Assembly (NCBI GenBank): GCA_020055645.1
Contig: CM034546.1
Location: forward strand, 112,003,375 to 112,067,374
From: Tomocerus qinae
Taxonomy: Eukaryota > Arthropoda > Collembola > Entomobryomorpha > Tomoceridae
Direction: 5' to 3'
DNA: 64,000 bases
A program made the translations under genes and the position numbers. Of the stretch, positions 51,001-64,000 are shown in pieces; position 1 is the stretch's first letter, and each line of letters starts with the position of its first letter. The notes beneath the pieces are model-generated. The model made no database searches. It was not told the origin of the DNA and worked only from the letters and a program-made list of their open reading frames with translations.

Positions 51001-51860
51001 GAAGCAACATAATCTGATATCAGAGTGTAATTACCTACAGCAAATGAACACACTATCAACGATAGTAGTAGAGTAGTAGTAGTAGTAGTGTATAAGTGAA
51101 TGTGGTTGCATTAAGGCATTCGAATTGGAAAGGCAAGATTAGAATTATTTCCTTCAGGCCGACACTCGAACCCAATCCCACACTCACATCACACCACATC
51201 ATCACACATAACATAACACTACTCAACTGACTCTTATCCATCAGAGTACGTTTGTGTCAACTGTACTAGCCAACTTCCTTTTATTGCATTCTCATTACTG
51301 TACTTACTAGTATAAAGAGATAGGTATCTTCACCCTACTCCATACTCACATATCCACAAGTGAATTATTATTCAGAAAACTTTTGACTTCCCTATCCTAT
51401 TGTTGTGATCTATCGTGTAGTGTCTCTTGTATATTGTCTTGGTTTTGTCTAGTACTGCGTGTGAGACTCGAATTTTACGTTCATTCATAGTTTGGCCCTG
51501 GACGCTGAAAAAGTGTTTTGGTTTTGGCTTCTCACTCTGAGTCAGATCCGAATCTATCAGCAAATGTACCTGAATTCTTGTGAAGTAGTCGTTAGTAATT
51601 TATGTTTGTTATTAGTTGAGGCTGACTGAGAAGAATCATCATTATTGTGTATTTGCATTGTGCACAGATAGTAGTATGTATATAGGAGAGATGCAAAGTG
51701 CTGTTTCATCCTTACAATCCGGGAGATATTATTTGTGATGGAAAGATTTACGGAAAGATCCTAAGAGTTTCTTTTATTGGGTTTCCTCTACTTTTGGAGT
51801 CTACGAATCAAGATTTACGTCTTCAAGTGTTTTCAAATCACATAAAGTGTAACCTTCAAC
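45098..51860. other. Long intergenic or 5' UTR region
   Basis: Lies between two divergent genes. It may contain non-coding first exons of either, but I cannot place them. It has a TAG/GTA microsatellite near 51062-51090 and only short frames without domains. No RNA gene recognised. Confidence 0.45.
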
Positions 51861-54800
51861 ATGGATACAGTAGATGTGAACGAAATTACCAAAGAGATTG
51901 ATGGAATCTATAAGGTACTATTGATTTCGCATTTACAAATACATACTTACTACCTACTTGCCTATTAAGCCTTGCCAACTTCCACCATATTAAATGGTTG
52001 CGGGAGAATTCGATACGATACATAAAATCAAATAGATCCTTATCTCTAAATTTATGTACTTCACTATTAGCAGGAGTAGCTAAAGAAAAATGCAGACAGG
52101 ACACGATGGAAGGAGCTAAAATATAATTGCTAGTCCTTATGTATAATCAAATATTGTAGATTTTTCTCAACGTATGCAAATCACAAGTGTTAATAGGGAA
52201 CGCTAGCAGTTGCAGTTTCCGCAAACCTTTTCGTGATCATGATGTACCTGAGTAAGGTGCTTGAGGTTACAAGTGTGCAATAATATTTGTACTGCTAATA
52301 ATAATATACGTACATCAACGTAGGGTTACATAGTTTCACAACTTGAGAATTAGTTTTATACGTGGCTAATTTGCAGAGAGCTAGAATTCGAAGGTGAATG
52401 CATGCAGTTTATTTCTGTTCTGCTGCACAGAGTTAAGAAACCAAGTCAAGATGTGATGAATTTAGCTGGCAGCTATTTGCAAGTAGGTATTTTTATAAGT
52501 ATTTTGGCTGAAGGTCACCGACTGGTCATAAGTAAGAGTTGTGGACTCTCTTAGTCATTTAGACAAACATGATGATCGTAAATACAGAGTTAGCATACTA
52601 TCCTATAACAAAAGCTGTTAACGACTGATCCTTTGCATGTAGTACACAATGCATTTAATGAGTCTAAACTCACATACTCAACTCCAACGGACTAACAATC
52701 TTCATAATTCATAAAGAACAACTCAACGACTACCAATGGATAATTTGCTCGCTTATTACGATTTATCATGTGGAAACAGGTATAGCTAAGGAAGGCCTGC
52801 GCTTTGCAAGTGCCAACTTTATTTAGTACCATATACCTTAATACTAACACAGATACATATTCTATTCTTTAGGCTGAGGGATTTTTTGTTTGCTTAAAAG
52901 ACAGGAGCACAAAAAAGAAATTGCATTAGATTGGTTTTAAAAGGACAGAATATTATAACTTTCTTGTCTCTCGGAATCATTAAAGGTTAATGGAAGGATT
53001 AGAGCGAAACATTAATAATTAGTTAACAACAATAAGCATCCCTCCCTAAGTGTTCTTTGTGTACACAACATTCGATAATAGTGTGTACAAACAAACAACA
53101 GTTTATTTATTCTGTAGATATTTTGTCGAGCCATAAGAAGTTAACAGCTTTAAAGGATCTCCTACGTTTCATTCATTAAAACGTGCATAAAAAACGTAAT
53201 TGAAAATCGCAAGGAATCTGATAAGAACATTTCCATTTCGGATTACGATCTAATAAATTCTGATTGCACTGGTGCTTATGTTTTCCTAAATTCCTATAAT
53301 ACATTTATGTAGATAGATACACATAATATCCTAGTAGGCAGTTGCAATTACAAGATCAAGAAGCTGTTCTGTGGGCTTTCATAAAAAACCTGCTTGCAAA
53401 TATATTCAGTAAAGCTGGAATTACTTTCCACTTACTTACCCTGTCCACAAAATAATAGTTTACGTACGTTGGTTGAAAATTCTAGCCTGAGCGTACGAAT
53501 ATGCAAAGCTGTAGACTGTAGGTACACGATAATAATATATTAGAGTGAATTGGCAAAGGTATATCGTAAATGCAGAATGCAAAGTAATGTAATAAAATAT
53601 AGGGAGAACGATTAGATTTAGAGAACAAAGCATAACCAATTACTAACCACACCACATTTGACTATAGTGATAGCATAACAGTAGTGCCTATATAGTAAAC
53701 CTATTCGATAAGAGAACCACAGCAAAGCAAACCACAGCCACAACCTACACACCTCAATTTAAGTGAGCGAAGTCTTTCTTCTTTTGAATTGGCTCAGGTA
53801 AAAGGGAAAGGCCTTCTAAATCATACTTCTTAGTAGTACGAAACAACAAAGAAAATCCTAAGTGCTTTTGGCGATCTGTAAACATGTAGGTATTCTTATA
53901 AAGCGTGCAAATCTACTATCTATATAGTTATAATACTATAGGTTGCTGTGTAATACAATCCGTTCTCACTTAAATTGCGGTTATCCCTAATACTACTTAT
54001 TAGAATAGAGCTGTGTAATGTATATTATCTATCCTTTATGCTGACTTTATCAACAAATCTTCAATGAAAAGCCTTCCTTCACTCACTCTTTATATACCTG
54101 CACCCTTTTATTTTGTGACTCTGCTATATCCATCCTTTCTTTTTTGAATTATGTATTATGCAGGGGCTTTTTTGTGTATGGTGAACCCTTCACATGTGCA
54201 TTATATGTATCCATCTCACAACACAAAGTAAAACAATCAAATCAACCTTAGAACCAACCACCATCATATAAGGAAGGGATTCTTACACAACTCTGAATTG
54301 AAATTGCAGATATGTGCCATGTCATGTAGTCTCTATGTAATATATAGCCTGCTTGATGTTTTCTTGTAATAGAAAGACATGTCGATTCATTACTTATTAT
54401 CCCTACAGATATATACAACAATTCACATCTTCTGTGAGCAATAAAATTAATTTCAAATACACATTGACAATGGGTAGTATTTGCTCAACTCTAGTATTAT
54501 AAGGTTGTGTTTGTTGTAGTGTGCATTGGTGAATAATGTAAATATCTGCCTAGAAGAGATGAATGTGAATGAATGAGTCCCATATCTCATTAGAGTCAGA
54601 CAGATGAATACGCACTTATGTACATGTACCTTATTAACATATGTACATATGTGTTGCAATGCAATTGAATTGTGATTTGAGGTATCTGATTAGAAATAAG
54701 ACATTACACTCAATGTCACGACTCTAGCGAAGAATCAGAAAAATGAAAGTTTGTCAATGGGCACGTAAAGTTTCGTGGCGGATTGTACTTGTCTATTGTA

Positions 54801-57800
54801 AGTAATTGCATATTGGTAATTATTTGTATTGGATTCCTCCATCAGAGATAAAGTTATGGAGAGTATTTAGAAAATTACAATGCGAATGCAGATGATGGTT
54901 GATTTGGACAAGTAAGAGTCTGATCGTGCTCTAAGATGAGAATATTAGTAAGCCGGAGGATACAGATGTGTGCAATTGCCAAAATAATAAAGATCCTCCT
55001 GTACTAATCGCAAGTGTTAATAAGCTGTCCTAGAAATGTTCGTTCACGTTAGATTGAGACGGAGAAGAAGATTGTGTGCGAGGAGAGTTTTGGCTGATTG
55101 CTTTGTTGGAGCTAAATTATTATTCTTATCAAGGTGTGTATAGGGGAGGGACGTATGGCAAAACAACCCGTTAAAGTTGACTAGACGAGACGATTGAGCG
55201 AAACTGCTTGATGCACAATCCCATATGATCTATATACAGATATATGGTATATTACACACGCTGTATTTTTGATTTCACTTAATTAGCTTGTAGAAACAAT
55301 TACTAATATAACAGACATGAATATAAACATAGGGATGTAAGATCTGACATGACAATGGGTAAACAGATGAAAAGATGAATCGCACAGAGACTACTACTAC
55401 TAGAAGCATACGAAAGTAATGATACGGTATTAGAAAAGCGTCGCCTGAGGTGCTGTGTGTCTGGTTGGCGAACAAAAGTGACCCAAATTGATATTAGCGA
55501 AACATTCGGGGTCATTTTCACAGAGGAGAGACAATATAACGAACACAGGTGCACTGCATAAATCAGCTTAGAGTTTCATTACTACTTAACTATATACAGG
55601 AGTAGATAGTAGTAAAGAAGTTGGTAGTAGTAGTAATAGTAGAAATTATTCAGTGTCAGTCCCGTCTGTTTTATTGCTCTATAGTTTAATGAACGCTGTG
55701 CATTTACTTACTACTCGTGTCAACTGATAAATTATTTCAACTGCCTAAGACTCTATCGTGTTTGTAAGAGCATTTGAAGCAGCTGCTACAGGATTTCTAG
55801 TTGACAAAGTACATATAAGTATATGCAAAGGAGTATTGACGAAACTGGACTAGACTAGGTACATAATAATGTCTATTTAGTAGTAGTTACTTAGAGATAG
55901 GAGTCTGAACAAGAATTGTTGAGACAACATGGAAATGATAAACGTCTATTCTATTCCACATTATCTGAGGAATATTACTAGTTTGTTTGCATTTCCTTTC
56001 ATGTGTGTCCGACAGAACGAGCTTGATTGCTTTTGATTCACTGCAATGCACTCTGTTTACCAACAACAATTCTTATTCTAGTAAACTACTGGCATACCTA
56101 TATGTAAATTCTCCATTGGATGTCCTGCCTGTTATTCTCTATCACTATAATAATAATAATATACATGTTTTTGAACTAGATATGTACAGTGCGTGTCTAT
56201 CTAATTCGATGCACTGGACTTGTATATGTAATTGTACTTACTAACGTAAGTATGCAAATGTAATAAGAAATCCCACAATTTCTCTATGCAATTGTGAATT
56301 GCGTTTATTAAAATCACCATTGATTTCCTTTCAAAAAGTAAAATCGAAGCAAATTGGGGGAGGGTCGAGTTTCTTATTATTTATTTGCATAGGTGCGGAG
56401 ATCTAAACAAAACAATTGTATCATCAGTCGCATAAGGCATTTAGATTGCCAAAAGCACGCATTCATCAACTAGCTCAATGTCTTTGCGTGAAATTAATGG
56501 GTTGATCAATTCTACTTATTTGATTTCTCTCGAGATAATTGTTCCTACCTTGGATCTCTATATCAATGCAAACCCAAGTTCATTAAGAGTGAACTCTAAC
56601 AAAACTTTCTGTTGTTTTTACTCTTTCTCACACATTTTCTTTTAGCTCAAAATCGATACGTACACTTTAAGATCATTATGCGTAAGATAATTATGATTTT
56701 CTATGTTGCTGTAATAATTAATTCTAGTATGCAAATCCACTATGCATAAACTTTTCTTAATTTCTAACTAACTACAACAAAAATTATCTAGATGCAATTA
56801 TCAAATTGCAATTATAAAACCTAAATGAGTAAATAATCCATGTAAAATCGCAAATCCTAGGTGCATTATTACAATACAGATATTGTAATGCTACAGTGAT
56901 TACTGTAATAGTGAAGTCAAAAACTCATGTTCAAATGATAACAAAACTGATTTATTATACTAAATTGATTAACAATGTTAATGTTTTAATGCTCTTGATT
57001 AATGGTTCAAACTTCTGTTACAGAACATATTGGAAAACTTTAATCCAGCTTCGAGACAGATGATAGCGACAGGGAAAGCATATCTCAAATCTCTTCACGG
57101 TAAGTTGCTTCTACCAACATTTACAATTAATGTACCTTATTTTTAAGACTATCTTACTATAACTACATTACAACATGAACACATTTACCATCTGTACAAA
57201 ATTGTTCACTAAAAGATAAAATCATCATGAAACTTAAAAGATAAGACGGTAAAGCTTTTGTAGTCATGTACAGTTAATATTTTAGGAGTTTTAGTAAGCA
57301 TAGAATAAGCTATTTTCAATCCTAAAGTCACTTTTCCGTGAATTAGCACTTAAAAATGCAAAAAATATGTTATTTTTTACAAACTGTATAATAAACAGGT
57401 AAATTATAGTCAGCTCAGTTGCCAAGTTCATTTGTAAACTTGTACACGGGATGTTGTAATAATATTTTGACATTGAATATACAGGGGCATCAGCAGCAAG
57501 TTCCATGTACCTGGATAGTATGGTCCGTCTATCAAAACAAGCTCAACAAAGCTCAATGGGAAATTCAGGAGATATTGGTAATTATCTGAAAATTTCTTCA
57601 TTTCGTAAATTAGAAATACCTATAAAAATAGCAAGAAAATTATTTGCTACAATTTGTAGCGATTGGCAGTAATTTCATTTCCTCTTGTTTTCTGTAATCA
57701 AGAAACATGCAATTACCACATGTCTTTCAAGGTACACGTTCATTTAGAGACATAACATGTAATGTAGTATGTGTATAGCTACATTTGCAATGTGGAATAA

Positions 57801-60800
57801 ACCTTAAAAGAACAATTCCGTATGGAAACAACATGATATAATGTAATTAGGCATGAAACCACAAAAGTTAACACCAAAATACGTGTCTCTACTTCTACTG
57901 TACATATCTCTCTCTGATAGCGTCAAATATTACGTGCTGTGATTTTACATGAGTTTGTTCCACATACATAACTACATAGGTACACAAACTACACATAATT
58001 CGCAAAAGCTAAATCCATATCAATGCATGAGTTTATACCACGACTGCTACCACACTGCAAAATTGTTTCAAAACACAACCCAAAAATTACTACGAAAACT
58101 AAAAAAGACAAACAAGAAAGACTCCAACCTGTTTGGTAATGATGATGAAATTAATTGCACCCAAAAATATTTTAAAATGGATTTGTGGTCGAGTATTGAA
58201 TATTTTAAAATAAAAGTGGAGACGATGTTGCTATTTCTTCTTATGGTACCTAAACTCGTCGACAATGATATTTTCAGCTGGATTGGTACATGATAGACTG
58301 TTATTTCATGTCATTTGTAAACTTGTCGACAATGATATTTTGAGCACCATAGGTGTATGATTATATCGCATCAATATTCAATAGGATCTAATAATAAGGT
58401 ATATTATGCGAAAAGTGTAGATTTCGCAATGCCTAAGTATATGTTAGGAGTTTCCTTTCGTGATGATAATTTTTATTGTAGAGGTAATAAATAAGGTTAT
58501 ATTTAATAGACTAGTCCTGGGTGTTAGCTATAGGGTATTGCTTCTGGAGGTGAAATAGTGCAACTGCAAACAACAAAGTTGTAAACTGTATATCGTGTTA
58601 TTTTTTAAAGGAAGAGAATGAATGGAGTATATAGGATTAATAAAAAAGTGAGATGGTTCATTGATGCAGAGAGCAACAATAAAATAATTCTTATGGTGCA
58701 ATTGTAAACAAAGGATAGAGGGAAGACCTTAGCGAGGTGAATAAAAGTGCAAGAACTGTTATCGTGGTAAGCAAAGTGAAGCGGTGAGATAATTTCTCAC
58801 AGGGTGGACTTTGCGAAGCAGTAAAACACCTCGGAATTCTCACATCATTTAAGTCTACAGATAAAAAGTATATGTCCAAAGGTACCAGGAACACAATAAT
58901 GTTAGTATAAAGGTTTAACTGAGAATTCCACACGCCACGGCGTAGTAATTGCTTTCATTTTTATGCATTTGTTATCTGTACTGTCAAAGATAACATTTAC
59001 TTAATTTTACTACATCCGCAGTGCTGAGGATATAAAATGTAAAGTGCGGATACATACATGTGATAGAGATATGGAGATATGAATAGTGGGTTAAACAGTA
59101 TAATATTCAGTTAATAACTGCTATATGTGCTTGAGCAGAGATTTTCCGACTACTACTTACTGCGGTTTCATGAGATAAAGGGAAGTGTTTCTCACTTTCT
59201 ACTACCGTTTACTCCATTCGTGCTGAAATGAAAACTGATTGAGTGATGTATGTAATGATGAGAGGTGAATTGAGAGATACATGCAGTAATAAATAATATG
59301 TAATCCCATTCATCCCCGATTTCAAGAGTTACATCGTGTTTAGATCGAATGTAGGTTTAGTACCTCCATTTTAATAAAAAATAATAAATACAATAGAACA
59401 TTTGTACAATTTTGTATTGATAATTGCAAGTTTGCAGACTCATTCTATAATTACCACAGCTAAAGATAGGTCACTAGTATGTATTTATTCCTATATAATG
59501 AGATTATCAATAGTAGGATTATAATTACGAGTATTAAGCTCTTCCCTCTTGCACAACGTGGATGATAGTGCAAGTAACTTTATGTAAGTTCCTATTGTCA
59601 CACTTCAATAAATTACATTTGCAAGGATTCACTAGCTAATAGGCCTACATAGGTAAGGCTAATCGTAAGCTACTCTCTGCTAAAAGGATGATGAAACCAT
59701 AGAATGTATAGATTCATTGTTCTCCTCCATTCTGACAAGAAGAAGACCTCAGAAAGGCTTCTTTGACATGAATATGACATCCTTTCTACAATTCATATAA
59801 GTACCTCTATGAGTTTGCTTTTGTTAAAAATCATCTATTCATTAACGATGATATAGTCACTCCCACATCTCTGATGGAACTATATAGTTTAGGGTTATCT
59901 ATTATCTAATACGAAATTATTATGCCATTATAAAACTAATGTATGTGCTAAATGACTTTAGGAACTTCCTTAATGCAAATCACTGATGTTTTCAAAGAGA
60001 TTCACACACAACAGCTGAATACGGTACAATATTCTTTGATTATCTCAGGCTGTATAATATACTTTTATTATTTTCGTTAATGTTGGTAGAGATGGATGTC
60101 ATTAAATCTTTAAATATGGGACAATAACCTATAATTATGATTTGTGAAATGACCATGTTTAGAATTAACGCTGTTTTTAAATGTCCTACTTTATTTTACT
60201 TTCCTGCAGCTAAAAGCTTTCTACGTCGATTTTCTCGTCCCGCTGGAAAATAATTTGGAAAAGGACACAAGAGTGATTCAGGTGTCATATTGTTATGTTG
60301 TTGAATGCATGAATATGTAATAGAGATTGAAGATTGTATGCAAATTAAACTCAATTACATGATTTTAATTTGTGTGCAGAATGAACAAAAGAAGTTTTTG
60401 GTTTCCCACAAACAGCGAATCGAAAGCTTCAACAAGGCTGCTGCTAATGTCAAGAAAATGAAGAAAAAATGCAAAAGAAGCTCGAGTTCCTGCAATACTA
60501 TCGATAAGGAAATCAAAGTATGTGTTCTTCAACCTACATTTTCATTGCATTTACCCTTTCAAAGTTGTACGTGTGCTGTGTAATAATGACTCGATTCTCT
60601 ATAAGTACGAACGTGCAAGATAAGATGAGAATGTAATGTGTTTGTCTCTATGTACATAGGTGATGCAAAATTTAGAGGAAGAAAGATCTAAGCTGGAAGC
60701 GTTCTGTGAAAAATCTATGCAAGAGGTTAATAATTTACAAAATTCGCAAGATAATTTAATATCTTCTCTCCCTATTGTAAATGTTATGAAGCATGTTTAC

Positions 60801-63800
60801 CAAGATAATTTTTCTGTGATAGGCCTTAACACAAGAAAGACGTCGTTACGGCTTCATTTTGGAGAGACAAGCATCCCTGGCAAAACATTACTTAGCATTC
60901 TATTGCAAAGGGAATTCCCTCCTCAGCCAGAAACAAGAGATGTGGATGAATATTGCTAAAAGTAGAGAAACTCTCCCTGAATTCATGCAAAATAAGCTAC
61001 TCAAGCGTATTCACGTAATATCCACATTCAATTTTATTTACCTCCCGTGCCTACTTACCTACTTTTCTCATTTTCTCACTGAGATTCTACTTAATCTTCT
61101 TTTGAATTACAGGGAAGCGAAGAAGAGTGTATTTACTGCAGCCCCCGGAGGGCAGCAGATGATCATGACACAGCTTCTGTATGTTCGCAGTTACGGAAGG
61201 TGAAGTCAATGGATGCTTCGGAAATCATCAACTTACAGTCCCAACCAGATTTGCCCATTACTTCTGCTGGTTCCTTAAGTAGGGCCAAGTCTGATTTGAA
61301 TTTGCTAATGAATGGTATTAATGTCCACGAGCACCATTCTTCCGAAAACGTGCGCCCTAAATCTATCGCCGTTGCAGCTGACGTGAACATGATCAATCCG
61401 AGTTTCGCTAAAGCTTTATACGCTTATTTGTCTAGCGGCGAGAATCAGCTAAGTTTCCACGAGGGAGACACTATTGCTCTTATAGGTAAATTAAAACTTC
61501 TAACGTCTTCTTCTAGAAACTCTTGAAGAGAAATTCTTCCCGTTTTCTGCTGCTTTAACTTGGCATCAAATATTAATCTACTTATCTTCACAATAGGAGA
61601 ACGAAACAAAGGATGGCAATTCGGGGAAAACGTTAGAACGCAAAAGACAGGTTGGTTTCCAGTGGCCTATACAGAACTCGATGCTGGAATGGATGGAAAG
61701 TTGTCGCCGTCCCCATCCCCAGCGCCACCTCCGATGCCTCCGCCACCTCCAGCGGTAGTCACGAGCAGCAACAATATGTACAATCAAGAAGATGATACGT
61801 CCGCCTGGAGAATACAAAAGAAAAAGCTCAATTTGAACAATCTAGCTCATCGTACAGCTGATAATTCGGCGAACAATCGGGGCGGGAAATCACCAGGAGC
61901 TCAGACCGGTAATAATCTCATGATTCCAACATCCGGCGGAAGAGCTTCTGACTCTTTACATAGTAGCAACGATAGTGGATTTAGTAATGATTTAGGACAC
62001 AATGGTCAAGTCCCGACCCCGCCTCAGCCAGATATCGATTATTCTGATGATGAGCCGAATTTGTCTAACAGGTAAATTATGATTTTCTGCATAATAATTA
62101 CTTTATCGGTTCTATGATTTAATGCATTGAAATAATTGTAGTAGAGTGATTTTCTGTAGCTATTTAGTTTGATAACTTTTGTTTTCTGTGTTTGTTTTTG
62201 TATATTTTGTTTGCCCAACCCGTAATTGCTACCCTGTCTTAATTGTTGTTGAACCAATCACCCAATTAATGATGAAAAGTGAGACGAACCCAGGAGAAAA
62301 GTGGCTAATGGATCGCTACCATATGTCCGAGTCTGTACGAATTGGATCAAATCGAAAACGGTCTTTGAGCTTTAATAATGTTTCTGGAGCTGAGATACGA
62401 AACAGAATTCACAGTCATGCCCACAATTATGAAAGTTACTCGAACAACAAGGAAGGTCCTTTGAAGAAATTCTTGAACCGCACAAAGTCACTAATTTTCA
62501 AGAGAACTGTAGATGAGAAAATCGATTCAATTTCCGTGGCTAGCTCAGTCTCCTCGGATATATGGGGCTCTCATGATTCAATTGTTCGACTTTCCGACTT
62601 GCAGAGGAAAGAAAATGCCCTGAATCCATCTGAACCAACAGATTCAAATAGCAATAGCAACAGCAGTAACACAATTAGCGCCCATAACACTTCTGAATAT
62701 CCGAAAGCTGTCTCGATTAAAGAGGACTCGCCTCCACCACCAATCCCGCCACCATTACCGAGTAGAGAAGAACTTCATAAGCACCGCAAGAATATTACTT
62801 CCAATGCAAATACCAATAACAATACAACAACCTCCTCAATTAAAGACTCTGAAAGTTGTATAGTCATCAAAGATCACACCCGACCGAAAATATATAGCAG
62901 TGATGAATCGCATCATTACGGCGAGAAAGCTCCCAAGGCAGTTAGACAAAAGCCTCCTCCTAAGAAAATTATTTCTCTGGATGTAGATATCACTGAGCCC
63001 CCAATGCCCAAGGGAGATAAAATGGCAAAATCTGGAAAACATGCAAATGTGAATCGAATGGAATCATTTGGTTGTTCTGAAGCCCCGATTGTGCCAATGA
63101 ATTATCGTCGCAGTACTAACGGTACCTCAATGAAAAGCACTCAAGGCTCCGTTTCCAGTCGGAAGCCCGAAACATTTAGATCAGGGAGATCTGTTGGAAT
63201 TGGCCGCTCTTACATTGTTGAAGCTCATAAATCAAATCGTACTACTAGTAGATATGGAACCATTAATTCTTACAGCGATAATTTGGAAGAAGATGATGAC
63301 CAAGTTGATGATTTTGATGATGATGATGATTACGAAGATAACAGCAGCGTGTTTGCTGAACAAATAGTCGAGGAGAAAAAAGTTAGCAAGCTCAATAAGG
63401 AGAAAATTGTAAGGAAGGAGGAGGACGAGACAATAGATACACTCCGCACCCGACGCCACGGAGGATACAAAAAGGGAGACCCTTCAAAACTTAAATCGCA
63501 ATCACTTAGAATCGTTAGTGCCAATTCTGGAAGTATGAGTAGCAGTAGTAAGCAGCTTGCAGTCTACAGAGAAGGGAGTTATGAGACTCCTTCAGAAGTT
63601 TCTTCGTTTGTGCCAAAAATAAGTAAAGTAAGTCCCGAAATCACGGATTATCCCAATCTTCGCAAGGGAAAATCTGCTGGATCCGTTAAGTCTCCACAGA
63701 AAGTGAGACCGACTCATTTTAAAGGATCGATTCGCTCCGAAGTCCACACCGTGGAACTGATTGCTACTGACACAGATGACGAGAAACCAGTTTTTGATTA

Positions 63801-64000
63801 CGGAAGACATATTCATCGCAGATTATATTATCCAGAACGCTCTTCCAAATTGGATCAGAAATCCGAACGCTCTGGAAATCTTTGTGGCCCATGGTCCGTC
63901 TCTTATCATTTTCTTTCGTTTATTTTCAACCATTTTTGTCATTTTATCAGTTCTCCTAATTTATTTTTTCCTTTTTCAATGGACAGGTACGATCTGTGGG
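51861..64000 (+). CDS. IRSp53: IRSp53/BAIAP2 orthologue: I-BAR and SH3 protein (3' end outside window)
   Basis: Exons 51861-51914, 57024-57099, 57485-57577, 59962-60023, 60210-60281, 60380-60517, 60660-60725, 60823-61014, 61113-61485, 61597-62071, 62280-63893, 63987 onward; all phases agree. The I-BAR (IMD) domain fills about residues 1-250: ENFNPASRQMIATGKAYLKS, YLDSMVRLSKQAQQ, ALTQERRRYGFILERQASLA. The SH3 domain is at about 350-403 (ALYAYLSSGENQLSFHEGD to GWFPVAYTE), followed by a Pro-rich run (SPAPPPMPPPPPAVV). The I-BAR domain bends membrane outward and binds Rac; the SH3 recruits WAVE, Ena or Eps8-type actin regulators, driving filopodia and ruffles. Exon 11 adds about 538 residues beyond the usual end: Ser-rich, a second Pro-rich run (SPPPPIPPPLPS) and a highly acidic block (DDFDDDDDYED). 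Assignment through exon 10 is firm; exon 11 rests on phase and position. Confidence 0.93.
51915..57023 (+). other. IRSp53 intron 1, about 5.1 kb
   Basis: Splits the codon-exact start exon (MDTVDVNEITKEIDGIYK) from the rest of the I-BAR domain. It contains AT-rich sequence and small frames near 54453 (-), 55275-55554 (-) and 55987-56244 (+), none with a recognised domain. A long first intron is a usual place for enhancers; none was identified. Confidence 0.5.
57578..59961 (+). other. IRSp53 intron 3, about 2.4 kb
   Basis: A short direct repeat, CTCGTCGACAATGATATTTT and CTTGTCGACAATGATATTTT, lies near 58256 and 58323. A 114-codon frame at 57949-58293 crosses it and lacks a domain or splice logic. 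Nothing else recognised. Confidence 0.45.
62072..62279 (+). other. IRSp53 intron 10, retention gives a short isoform
   Basis: Exon 10 ends AG before GTAAAT, so retention reads AGG TAA and stops at once, giving a 534-residue protein with the usual I-BAR, SH3 and Pro-rich layout. The acceptor at 62278-62279 is preceded by a weak pyrimidine tract, but it is the one AG that gives the required phase with an open frame after it. An in-frame ATG pair (62269-62274) lies just before the acceptor, so exon 11 could alternatively start its own transcript. Confidence 0.5.
63894..63986 (+). other. IRSp53 short intron, or retained coding segment
   Basis: 93 bases, a multiple of three, without a stop in frame. 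The 3' end has a strong pyrimidine tract and CAG acceptor; the 5' end has a poor donor (GTCCGT). Translated it would be Phe- and Ser-rich, which looks like intron sequence rather than protein. Confidence 0.5.

Noticed and set aside
57949..58293. 114-codon frame in IRSp53 intron 3
   Set aside because: No domain or splice logic, and the IRSp53 exons on both sides join in phase without it.

Overview
The window is nuclear DNA of an invertebrate animal, most likely an arthropod. It is AT-rich, its genes are split by GT-AG introns of about 75 bp to 5 kb, and it carries a Ty3/gypsy-type LTR retrotransposon, minisatellites and fold-back elements. The species cannot be fixed from sequence alone. I rebuilt exons by hand from open frames, splice consensus and phase agreement; every intron listed joins in phase, but none is backed by transcript data.

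Layout: 1-3946 has no recognisable gene. Positions 3947-9445 (+) hold the 3' part of a gene for an unrecognised single-pass membrane protein with two possible C-termini. Positions 9446-14393 look non-coding. Positions 14394-24735 are one full-length but broken gypsy-type element on the minus strand (5' LTR at 23783-24730, 3' LTR at 14399-15345, 5-bp target duplication). It is itself split by a 1.8-kb insertion made of about sixty 25-bp repeats, a short unique segment and an AAT-rich tail, flanked by a 19-bp target duplication. Positions 24736-27440 look non-coding.

From 27 to 46 kb the window is gene-dense: ERGIC1 (-), a CDK2AP1/DOC1-type gene (+), DPH7 (+) and a 17-exon gene for an unrecognised 1156-residue membrane protein (-). 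ERGIC1 and CDK2AP are divergent; between them lie a 13-copy 26-bp minisatellite and a pair of E2F-like sites. CDK2AP and DPH7 are head-to-tail, 278 bp apart. Almost the whole first intron of DPH7 is a fold-back element. From 51.9 kb to the right edge is an IRSp53/BAIAP2 orthologue (+) with I-BAR and SH3 domains and an unusually long C-terminal extension that leaves the window.

The conserved genes are housekeeping or cell-biology genes (ER-Golgi traffic, chromatin and cell cycle, diphthamide synthesis, actin and membrane remodelling) and do not form one pathway. I did not find a convincing new multi-gene system. The most unusual items are the satellite-bearing insertion, the fold-back intron, the large unknown membrane protein and several introns whose retention gives a defined alternative C-terminus.
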